NCBI GenBank assembly: GCA_900556845.1
Contig: USQO01000006.1
Location: forward strand, 1 to 53,449
From: an uncultured Bacteroides sp.
GTDB lineage: Bacteria; Bacteroidota; Bacteroidia; Bacteroidales; Bacteroidaceae
Direction of reading: 5' to 3'
DNA: 53,449 nucleotides
Under the pieces are notes generated by a model, which saw only the letters and a program-made list of their open reading frames with translations, was not told the origin of the DNA and did not search any database. This document shows, piece by piece, positions 41,201-48,620 of the stretch; the stretch's first letter is position 1, and each line of letters begins with the position of its first letter. Position numbers and translations under genes: made by a program.

Positions 41201-42849
41201 ATGAAAAAGATGCAGAGGGACTACTGCAAGCCAATATGGATTTACATCATTTCCCATTAAAGTTGGCAAATGCTTTTGTTCCGGATAATATGGTAACGCT
41301 AAGCGGCGATATTGATGGAAATATGTCTGTAAAAGGTACAGCCTCAAAACCTATTCTGAATGGTGAAATCATTTTGGATAGTGTCGGTTTGGCTTTACCC
41401 ATGGCTTCTATGAATCTCAGGTTCGACAACAAGCCTGTAAAGGTTGTCGACAGTCAGTTGAAGTTCAACAAGTTCAATATATTCACAAAAGGAAAAACTC
41501 CATTCACAATTGATGGCAACATCAATTTTTCCGACTTTGAACAAATGACCATGAATTTGAACATGGCTGCACACAACTTTGAACTATTTAATGCGCCACG
41601 CAGCAAAGAAGCTTTAGTGTACGGAAAACTCTACGTTGACTTTAATTCCAATTTGAGGGGACCGGTCAATGCATTGGTTATGCGTGGAAGTATGAACGTA
41701 TTAGGAAAAAGTAATTTTACATATGTCTTGAAAGACTCACCGCTTACGGTAAACGACCGTCTGGGAGAAACGGTGACTTTTGTAAACTTTGCCGACACAA
41801 CACTCTCGAGTACTAATGCAGTACCTAAAGTAGAGCTGGGCACACTGGATATGCTGATGGTTATGCATATAGATCAAGCTGTTCAGTGCCGGGTAGATTT
41901 GAATGAATCACAGTCCAACTATATCTTGTTCGAGGGTGGAGGCGATTTGTCATTCCAATATAACCAGCAAGGAAAAATGCTGCTTAACGGAAGATATACG
42001 CTTATAAGTGGGGAAATGAAGTATGAAATGCCTATCATTCCTTTAAAAACATTCCACATCAAAGAAGGCAGCTATATGGAATGGACAGGGGATATTATGA
42101 ACCCTAATTTAAACTTAAAAGCAACAGAACGTGTCAGAGCGGCAGTCGGTCAAAGTGGACAAAGTTCGCGTAACGTTAATTTCGACGTAGGCGTAAACAT
42201 TACAAACCGTCTGGAGAATCTAGGATTTGTCTTTACACTGGAAGCCCCAGATGATGGTGAAGTCCAAAACCAATTAGCAGCAATGTCTACTGAAGAAAAA
42301 AACAAACTGGCTGTAACGATGCTGGTAACTGGTATGTATATGGCTGAAGGAAACTCAACGGGGAATTTTAATACCAATAATGCACTCAACAGCTTCCTGC
42401 AAGGACAGATTAACAACATAACAAGCAGTTTTGACTTGAATGTGGGAATGGAAAGTACAAACCAGGAAGACGGGACGAACCGTACTGACTATAATTTCCA
42501 GTTTGCCAAACGATTCTGGAACAACCGGTTCAGGGTGGTTATCGGTGGAAGCATATCTACAGGCAATAACGTAAAGCAAGACGAAACCTTTATCGATAAT
42601 GTTTCTTTGGAATATCGTCTGGATGACAGTGGAACCCGATATATCAAGTTGTTCCATAACAAGAACTACGAAAGTGTATTGGAAGGAGAAATCATAGAAA
42701 CGGGTGCAGGTATCTTATTGAGAAAAAAAGTAAGCCGACTGGGAGAACTCTTTATCTTCAGGAAAAAGAGAAGAAATAATCAGGAAGCCATTATCGAAGA
42801 TAAAAAGAAAACTTTAGAAAAAGATGAGAACAATAAAAATGAAAATTAA
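38215..42849 (+). CDS. tamB: TamB-like translocation/assembly module inner-membrane protein
   Basis: This 1544-aa protein has a single N-terminal transmembrane helix (about 7-29), then a very long periplasmic section of repeated beta-strands typical of AsmA-like/TamB proteins. The DUF490 (TamB) C-terminal domain covers about residues 1130-1480 (for example ILFEGGGDLSFQYN, MKYEMPIIPLKTFHI and NVGVNI-type strands). A basic tail (KKRRNNQEAIIEDKKKT) ends it. TamB forms a hydrophobic groove bridging the two membranes for outer-membrane protein insertion or phospholipid transfer. The next gene, a BamA/TamA-like lipoprotein, overlaps its 3' end by 11 bp and is the expected partner. It begins a co-directional cluster of six genes. 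Confidence 0.92.
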   Translation: MKKYIKWTGIVILFPFFLFIILCILIYIPPIQNFLVSQATVYSSKATGMKIAIERISLSFPLDLIVHNVQVADSTDNPILSVKEIKAEIQMLPLFRKEVELDGLTLKKASVNTGKLIEGMELNGELGEFHIESHGVAFDPETAVINQALLKDTHLSILLADSTATDTTDSTPLYWKVLLKKIDFSNVSVQMLMPLDSLSLSASMEHFLLQNGAVDLHKMSYQAEQVRLKNGSISYDYGMPADSSTTSGLNPSHIRLNNFRTRMDSLYYCGNNIHAVIKEFTFKEMGSGVELISGKGNIVSNDKTLRIPELHLQTAESFIDMEAAMDWNAASANSEGLLTAQLIADFGKGDILKLAGNLPEDFIKNYPDQPLRIKAGIDGNMNKLQLTTCTLTLPETFRVEMDGELNLLADSINRHGEIKIRTLTENMNFVKALTQGSFAIPYGTTLDGFGRINGNTVNTELTLTEKQGTLKLNGQYDWVKESYAAAIHADNIQLHNFMPNDSLFNLTAYLQAEGTGLDIFSPSTRFEMEGGLSHLQYGNKILSGVEVSSSLAKSNATADFRLKDNALSVAAKLDGTLTPKLVTADLNLDVNYLNWQDLKWTNVPLSSSHKLKLHAQSNLKRSHKLDLALTNTQLVTPQKTRATKDLFINFSTDTDSTFCSLNAGDMHLTLMGEKGIDLLGEQLTKVSDMLMSQWRQKQMDLELVKSKLPNMDLQLTVGTDNPISNTLSTQGIRINKLYAQIKTSPIDGLSSNACMTGFATDSLAIDTIFFNSSQATDSIVWKSGIQSSTQKNQEGFNIIVDGNIGNKKSQINIEYLNDKKERGAYIGLIGALQEKGISLHIHPDDPILVYRPFQVNPDNYIYLSDEGRIHANLTLHDKNYTGIRFYSVADSTVQQDLTVELHRIRMAEFRRIIPYMPNIRGEINAEAHYVQADEENTQISTELSVGELEYDGFPMGDWEFSGVYLPKGSDEHHIDGFLIRNGDEIATLSGSYVTSNEKDAEGLLQANMDLHHFPLKLANAFVPDNMVTLSGDIDGNMSVKGTASKPILNGEIILDSVGLALPMASMNLRFDNKPVKVVDSQLKFNKFNIFTKGKTPFTIDGNINFSDFEQMTMNLNMAAHNFELFNAPRSKEALVYGKLYVDFNSNLRGPVNALVMRGSMNVLGKSNFTYVLKDSPLTVNDRLGETVTFVNFADTTLSSTNAVPKVELGTLDMLMVMHIDQAVQCRVDLNESQSNYILFEGGGDLSFQYNQQGKMLLNGRYTLISGEMKYEMPIIPLKTFHIKEGSYMEWTGDIMNPNLNLKATERVRAAVGQSGQSSRNVNFDVGVNITNRLENLGFVFTLEAPDDGEVQNQLAAMSTEEKNKLAVTMLVTGMYMAEGNSTGNFNTNNALNSFLQGQINNITSSFDLNVGMESTNQEDGTNRTDYNFQFAKRFWNNRFRVVIGGSISTGNNVKQDETFIDNVSLEYRLDDSGTRYIKLFHNKNYESVLEGEIIETGAGILLRKKVSRLGELFIFRKKRRNNQEAIIEDKKKTLEKDENNKNEN

Positions 42850-45163
42850 TCATATCACCATAATCCTGTTGGGTATCTTACTGACAGGGTGCTTTACTGC
42901 CTGCTCAACAACAAAGCACTTGCCGGCTGAAGAAGTGCTTTATACAGGAGTAAACCGATTTGATGTCATCCAGAAGGACACTACGGATGCAGGGGCCGCA
43001 ACTCTTGAAGAGGTAATCGGTGCGGTATCTTATCCGCCCAACAATGCATTATTCGGAAGTTCTACTGTAAGAATACCTTTCCCCTTCGGACTATGGGTAT
43101 ACAACCGTTTTGAACGCTATGAAAAAGGATTAGGCAAATGGATTTTCAAAAAACTGGCCGCAAAGCCCGTATACTTATCTACCGTTAATCCGGAAACCCG
43201 TGTAAAAGTTGCAACCAACTTGCTGAAAGACTATGGCTTTTTCAACGGCAATGTGACTTATCAGGTAGATAGTACCAAAAATCCCCGGGCCATCAAGCTA
43301 AGCTACCAAATCAACATGGGAAAACCATACATCATAGATTCTGTGATGTATGAGGGATTTAGCAAACGGGGAGACAGTCTGATTAAAGCTAAATACAAGC
43401 AGCGAGTTATTTTAAGAGGTGATTATTTCAGCGTAAACAAACTGGAAGAAGAACGTCAGCGCCTGTATACACTTTTCCGAAATAACGGATACTATTATTA
43501 TCGCCCGGAATATATTACATTTCTGGCCGATACAATTATGAATCCCGGACACGTAAACTTGAAAATTATTCCACGGCCGGATATGCCTGCCGAAGCCAGA
43601 AAAACATACAAAATAGGTACCACAACTGTCTTTATGGCCGACTATAATGGCAACAGACCCACAGATACCTTAAAACTCAAAAACTTCAATATTGCATATA
43701 CCGGAGACAAACCTGGTCTGAAACCGAATGTACTGAGAAAGCGATTTATGTTTCGGAAAGGACAGCTCTACTCGCAATCCAAACAAAGCTACTCACAAGA
43801 AGCACTTGCCAGACTAGGTGTTTTTCAGTTTACAGAGTTTAGGTACATACCCCGGGACAGTATTCATAACAACGATACGCTTGACGTATATGTCAATACT
43901 ATGTTTGACAAGCCTTATGATGCTGAGCTGGAATTTAATGTTACGACGAAAAGTACAAAACAAACCGGTCCGGGAGCAATCTTCAATTTAAGCAAGAAGA
44001 ATTTCATGCGTATGGGGGCTTCATTAAACTGGCAAATAAAAGGTTCATACGAATGGCAGACTAATTCTACCGTTGATGGAGAAAGCTCGGTGATGAATTC
44101 ATACGAATTAGGAACTTCTTTATCGCTTGATTTCCCACGCATTGTGTTACCTTGGGTAAAAAACCGTGTAAACCCTTTCTTGCATCCGTCAAAAACCAGT
44201 TTCAAAATCTATATAGATCAGCTGAACCGGGCTCAATACTTCAAGATGCTATCTTTTGGTGGAAATATCTCTTATAGTTTTCAGCCATCACGAAGCATGA
44301 AGCACACGGTAACACCTTTACGTCTGGAATTCAACACCCTACAGCATAGAACGGCCCGGTTTGACTCCATTGCAAACGCAAATCCTATGTTGTTTTACAG
44401 TTTGAATGACCAGTTCATACCTGCATTTACATACACATTTACGTATGACAATACTTATAAAAAGAGAAAACGAAACAGTGTCTGGTGGGAAAACTCCATT
44501 ACATCTGCCGGCAATATAACATCTATGATATATGCAGCCTTTGGACAAGGGTTCAAGGAAAAGAATAAAAAATTGTTCGGTACGCCTTTTGCACAGTTCC
44601 TTAAATATACCACTGAAATCAGGCACTTGTACAAGATTACTCAACGGCAACACCTGGCTTCCCGTTTTATGGCAGGTGTAATTTATGCATACGGAAACAA
44701 GACAATTGCTCCTTACAGTGAGCAGTTTTATGTAGGGGGTGCCAACAGTATACGTGCTTTTACCGTGCGTTCTATTGGACCGGGAAGGTATCATCCCGCA
44801 GAAAACAATCAGTATTCATACGTCGACCAAACCGGTGATATCAAACTGGAAGCAAACTTGGAATACAGATTTCCTATCATATCGGATTTATACGGAGCGA
44901 CGTTTCTGGATGCCGGCAACGTATGGCTGATGCGTAAGGATGAAACACGACCAGGTGCAGAATTCACCTTAAGACATTTCTTTGACAGCATCGCACTTGG
45001 CACTGGAATAGGATTAAGATATGATTTATCTTTTTTAGTTATCCGGTTTGATATGGGTATTGCATTGCATGTTCCCTACGAAACAGATAAAAAAGGATAT
45101 TATAACATCCCTAAATTTAAGGATGGACTGGGTTTTCACTTTGCAATTGGATACCCATTCTAA
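42839..45163 (+). CDS. tamL: TamL/BamA-family outer-membrane assembly lipoprotein
   Basis: This Omp85-family protein of about 774 aa starts at MKINHITIILLG (42839). It has a lipoprotein signal peptide (LLTGC, Cys18, or FTAC, Cys22), which marks the Bacteroidota-specific TamL form of TamA. POTRA-like domains lie at about 95-330 (IDSVMYEGFSKRGDSLIKAKY; GDYFSVNKLEEERQRLYTLF). The C-terminal barrel carries the Omp85 motif VGGANSIRAFTVRSIGPG and ends in the membrane-strand FHFAIGYPF. It should pair with TamB from the upstream gene. Confidence 0.92.
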   Translation: MKINHITIILLGILLTGCFTACSTTKHLPAEEVLYTGVNRFDVIQKDTTDAGAATLEEVIGAVSYPPNNALFGSSTVRIPFPFGLWVYNRFERYEKGLGKWIFKKLAAKPVYLSTVNPETRVKVATNLLKDYGFFNGNVTYQVDSTKNPRAIKLSYQINMGKPYIIDSVMYEGFSKRGDSLIKAKYKQRVILRGDYFSVNKLEEERQRLYTLFRNNGYYYYRPEYITFLADTIMNPGHVNLKIIPRPDMPAEARKTYKIGTTTVFMADYNGNRPTDTLKLKNFNIAYTGDKPGLKPNVLRKRFMFRKGQLYSQSKQSYSQEALARLGVFQFTEFRYIPRDSIHNNDTLDVYVNTMFDKPYDAELEFNVTTKSTKQTGPGAIFNLSKKNFMRMGASLNWQIKGSYEWQTNSTVDGESSVMNSYELGTSLSLDFPRIVLPWVKNRVNPFLHPSKTSFKIYIDQLNRAQYFKMLSFGGNISYSFQPSRSMKHTVTPLRLEFNTLQHRTARFDSIANANPMLFYSLNDQFIPAFTYTFTYDNTYKKRKRNSVWWENSITSAGNITSMIYAAFGQGFKEKNKKLFGTPFAQFLKYTTEIRHLYKITQRQHLASRFMAGVIYAYGNKTIAPYSEQFYVGGANSIRAFTVRSIGPGRYHPAENNQYSYVDQTGDIKLEANLEYRFPIISDLYGATFLDAGNVWLMRKDETRPGAEFTLRHFFDSIALGTGIGLRYDLSFLVIRFDMGIALHVPYETDKKGYYNIPKFKDGLGFHFAIGYPF

Positions 45164-45173
45164 TCTTTTTTAC

Positions 45174-45181
45174 TACTTTTG
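45174..45181 (+). promoter_or_regulatory. Internal -7 element before the cyclophilin gene
   Basis: TACTTTTG matches TAnnTTTG exactly, 21 nt before ATG 45203. An upstream in-frame ATG at 45179 is inside the box, which argues against it as the start. No -33 box is well placed. Confidence 0.5.
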
Positions 45182-45202
45182 CATGACAAATCAAAACGAA
45201 TT

Positions 45203-46033
45203 ATGAAACGACTATTTTTTTTAATAACTCTCACTGCAGTCTTCTTTTCGGCTTGCAGTAATCAAAAAAAAGCAGAAAATATGGGAAACGAGACTAAAAT
45301 TCTTTTAGAAACAACACAAGGAAATATTGTTGTAAAGCTGTATGATGAAACTCCAAAACATCGTGACAACTTTATCAAGCTAGTAAAAGAAGGTGTATAC
45401 GACAGCACCCTTTTCCATCGTGTAATCAAGGATTTCATGATTCAGGCTGGTGACCCAGATAGTAAAACAGCTGATGACACTGCCAGCTTGGGAGCAGGTG
45501 ACGTAGGTTATACCATACCGGCTGAAATCAATCCGCTTTTCTTCCATAAAAAAGGTGTTCTTGCTGCAGCACGCCAAGGTGATGAAGTAAATCCTGAACG
45601 TGCATCTTCCGGATGCCAATTCTACATCGTAACAGGTAGAAAATTTTCTGAATTCCAGATTTTAAGCATGGAAAACCAGATTAATGAAATGCGTCTACAG
45701 ACAGTTTTTGATACATTGGCCCGCCAGCACATGAAAGAAATCTACAAAATGCGCAAGGCTGGCGATCAGGAAGGATTATTGGCTTTACAGGATACGCTGG
45801 AAGCACAGGCCAGAGCACAAGTTGAAAAGGAACCTGCCTTTAAATTCACAAAAGAACAGATTCAGGCATATACTACCGTGGGAGGTGCTCCTCACTTGGA
45901 TGGTGCTTATACAGTTTTTGGAGAAGTGGTTGAAGGTATGGATGTAGTTGAAAACATTGAAAAAGCGAAAACAAACCGCGCCGACCGGCCATTGACCAAC
46001 ATCCGTATTCTTAAAGCTAGCATCAAAGAATAA
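45203..46033 (+). CDS. Lipoprotein cyclophilin-type peptidyl-prolyl isomerase
   Basis: This 276-aa protein has a lipoprotein signal peptide (MKRLFFLITLTAVFFSAC, Cys18). Its cyclophilin domain has TTQGNIVVKLYDETPKHRDN, TLFHRVIKDFMIQAGDP, GVLAAARQGDEVNPERASSG and, after an insertion, HLDGAYTVFGEVVEGMDVV. A charged helical insertion of about 70 residues (MENQINEMRLQTVFDTLARQ and after) interrupts the domain. The key Arg in FHRV and the Gln in SSGCQFYI are present, so isomerase activity is plausible. It would assist folding of outer-membrane or periplasmic proteins, fitting its TamB/TamL neighbours. Confidence 0.93.
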   Translation: MKRLFFLITLTAVFFSACSNQKKAENMGNETKILLETTQGNIVVKLYDETPKHRDNFIKLVKEGVYDSTLFHRVIKDFMIQAGDPDSKTADDTASLGAGDVGYTIPAEINPLFFHKKGVLAAARQGDEVNPERASSGCQFYIVTGRKFSEFQILSMENQINEMRLQTVFDTLARQHMKEIYKMRKAGDQEGLLALQDTLEAQARAQVEKEPAFKFTKEQIQAYTTVGGAPHLDGAYTVFGEVVEGMDVVENIEKAKTNRADRPLTNIRILKASIKE

Positions 46034-46040
46034 AGATTGC

Positions 46041-47279
46041 ATGATTAAAGTAAACAGACATACGCTAGCAAATGGTCTACGCATCATACATAGTCAGGAT
46101 GAGTCAACCCAAATGGTTGCACTCAACCTGCTCTATGATGTGGGGGCACGCGACGAGCATCCTGAACATACAGGGTTTGCGCATCTTTTCGAGCATCTGA
46201 TGTTCGGAGGGTCTGTCAATATTGCAGACTATGATACTCCCGTTCAGAATGCAGGAGGAGAGAACAATGCGTGGACCAGTAACGATATGACCAACTATTA
46301 CATCACACTTCCCTATCAGAACGTAGAAACCGGATTCTGGTTGGAAAGCGACCGAATGCTCAGTCTGGACTTTAACCCTAAAAGTCTGGATGTACAGCGA
46401 CAAGTAGTTATCGAAGAATTCAAGCAACGGAATCTTAATCAGCCCTACGGAGATGCCTCACATCTGATTCGGGAAATGGCTTATCAGACACATCCTTATC
46501 AATGGCCTACGATTGGTAAAGAAATCAGTCATATTGCAAATGCAACACTAGACGAAGTAAAAGAATTCTTCTATCGCTTTTATGCACCCAACAATGCAAT
46601 TTTAGCTGTGACAGGACATATCAGCCTGGAGGAAACGATTCGCTTGGCCGAAAAATGGTTTGGCCCTATTCCGGCGCGGAATGTTCCGAAACGAAACCTG
46701 CCCAAGGAAGTTCAGCAAACTGAAATCCGTAGAAAAACAGTCGAAAGAAAAGTACCAGTTGACGCTCTGTATATGGCTTTTCACATGTGCGACCGTCATC
46801 ATGCCGACTATCCGGTATACGACATCATAACAGATATTCTTTCTAACGGCCGTTCTTCACGCTTCATCCAACATCTGGTACAAGAAAACAAAATCTTTAC
46901 AGGTATAGATGCATATATCACCGGCAGTATTGACGAAGGCTTGTTACATATTGCAGGAAAGCCTGCAGAAGGAATCAGTTTGGAGGAAGCAGAGAAAGCA
47001 ATATGGGCAGAACTTGAGGAACTGAAAAGAGTATCTGTGGACGAATTAGAATTGGAGAAAGTTAAAAACAGATATGAAAGTGAACAGATTTTCAATAATA
47101 TAAACTATCTGAATGTAGCAACTAATTTGGCATACTTCGAACTCTTGGAAAAAGCAGAAGACATCAACGATGAAGTCAGAAAATATCGTTCGGTTACTGC
47201 CAGCCAATTACAGAAAGTAGCACAAAAAACATTTATACCCGAAAACTGTTCTATACTATATTATAAAGCAATTAAATGA
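46041..47279 (+). CDS. M16-family zinc metallopeptidase
   Basis: This 412-aa peptidase has the inverted zinc motif HLFEH (48-52), and Glu125 or Glu126 in VVIEEFKQR as the third ligand, plus the C-terminal M16_C domain from about residue 170. It lacks the duplicated non-catalytic half of pitrilysin, so it may dimerise like bacterial processing peptidases. No signal peptide is visible, so it is probably cytoplasmic. It follows the cyclophilin gene by 7 bp, and its stop overlaps the next start by 4 bp. Confidence 0.93.
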   Translation: MIKVNRHTLANGLRIIHSQDESTQMVALNLLYDVGARDEHPEHTGFAHLFEHLMFGGSVNIADYDTPVQNAGGENNAWTSNDMTNYYITLPYQNVETGFWLESDRMLSLDFNPKSLDVQRQVVIEEFKQRNLNQPYGDASHLIREMAYQTHPYQWPTIGKEISHIANATLDEVKEFFYRFYAPNNAILAVTGHISLEETIRLAEKWFGPIPARNVPKRNLPKEVQQTEIRRKTVERKVPVDALYMAFHMCDRHHADYPVYDIITDILSNGRSSRFIQHLVQENKIFTGIDAYITGSIDEGLLHIAGKPAEGISLEEAEKAIWAELEELKRVSVDELELEKVKNRYESEQIFNNINYLNVATNLAYFELLEKAEDINDEVRKYRSVTASQLQKVAQKTFIPENCSILYYKAIK

Positions 47280-48613
47280 TCTCAAATAAGATTTCATCGC
47301 ACTATAGCATTTTGCTCAAATTAGGCATTCCCATTGTAATAGGTCAAATAGGAGTAATTATACTGGGATTTGCAGATACCCTGATGATTGGTCACCATAG
47401 TACACAAGAACTGGCAGCTGCCAGTTTTGTTAACAACATGTTTGCCCTAGCCATTATCTTCAGTACAGGATTTTCGTATGGGCTTACTCCTGTTGTTGGA
47501 AATCTCTTTGGTAAAGGGGAGAAATTCAAAGTTGGTGAAACATTTAAAAACAGCCAGGTTGCCAATACTGTGGTAACAATTATTGTAATGGCGGCCATGA
47601 CTGCATTGTATATAAACCTGGATAAGTTGGGACAACCTGAAGAGTTGCTTCCCCTTATTCGTCCATACTATCTGGTATTACTGACCTCTATTCCGTTTGT
47701 ACTATGGTTCAATGGCTTTAAACAGTTTACTGACGGTATTACAGAAACCCGGATTTCGATGTGGATACTTCTTACGGGTAATATCCTGAATATTATCGGC
47801 AACTATATTTTAATTTATGGTAAACTGGGACTTCCAGAAATGGGACTTACGGGAGCCGGAATATCTACGCTGGCTTCGCGTATTATAATGGTCGTCATTT
47901 ATATTGTCTTGTTTTTCGGGACAAAAAAATATCAGGAGTTCAAAACAGGTTTTCTGAAAGGTTATATCAATCGTAACGACTTCTGTCTACTTAATAAACT
48001 GGGATGGCCCATTGCAGGACAAATGGGTATGGAAACTGCATCATTTAGCTTGAGTGCTATCATGGTTGGCTGGCTGGGAGCAACCGGACTGGCCGCACAT
48101 CAGATTATGATAGCTGTTTCACAAGTTTGTTTTATGATGTATTATGGAATGGGAGCAGCAGTTGCCATACGAATCAGTAACTTCTACGGGCAACAAGACA
48201 CTTTCAATATCCGGAAAACAGCTCTAGCCGGATTCCATATCATACTTATTATGATTGTTTTATCTGCACTGCCCATTTTCTTACTCCGGAATGAAATTGG
48301 AGGTTGGTTTACTAACAGCGAAGAAGTCAGCCTGCTGGTAGCCCAACTGATAATTCCATTGCTCATCTATCAGTTTGGCGATGGACTGCAGATTAACTAT
48401 GCCAACTCACTTAGAGGAATTGCAGATGTGCATCCTATGATGATTATCTCATTCATTGCTTACTTCTTGATTTCTTTGCCTGCAGGCTATTTGTTTGGAT
48501 TTGTATTCAATTGGGGAGTAATTGGTGTATGGATGGCTTTCCCGTTTGGCTTGACCAGTGCAGGAATCATGTATTACTTAAGGTTCAGATACAAAACTCA
48601 TAAACTATTCTAA
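47276..48613 (+). CDS. MATE family efflux transporter (second copy)
   Basis: This 445-aa twelve-helix MATE protein (LGIPIVIGQIGVIILGFADT, LTPVVGNLFGKGE, IAGQMGMETASFSLSAIMVG) has the two-half architecture of NorM-like exporters. It starts with ATGA, overlapping the M16 stop, so it is translationally coupled. It differs clearly from the MATE protein at the left end of the window. It probably exports toxic compounds or a metabolite; the substrate is unknown. Confidence 0.93.
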   Translation: MISNKISSHYSILLKLGIPIVIGQIGVIILGFADTLMIGHHSTQELAAASFVNNMFALAIIFSTGFSYGLTPVVGNLFGKGEKFKVGETFKNSQVANTVVTIIVMAAMTALYINLDKLGQPEELLPLIRPYYLVLLTSIPFVLWFNGFKQFTDGITETRISMWILLTGNILNIIGNYILIYGKLGLPEMGLTGAGISTLASRIIMVVIYIVLFFGTKKYQEFKTGFLKGYINRNDFCLLNKLGWPIAGQMGMETASFSLSAIMVGWLGATGLAAHQIMIAVSQVCFMMYYGMGAAVAIRISNFYGQQDTFNIRKTALAGFHIILIMIVLSALPIFLLRNEIGGWFTNSEEVSLLVAQLIIPLLIYQFGDGLQINYANSLRGIADVHPMMIISFIAYFLISLPAGYLFGFVFNWGVIGVWMAFPFGLTSAGIMYYLRFRYKTHKLF

Positions 48614-48620
48614 ATCCATC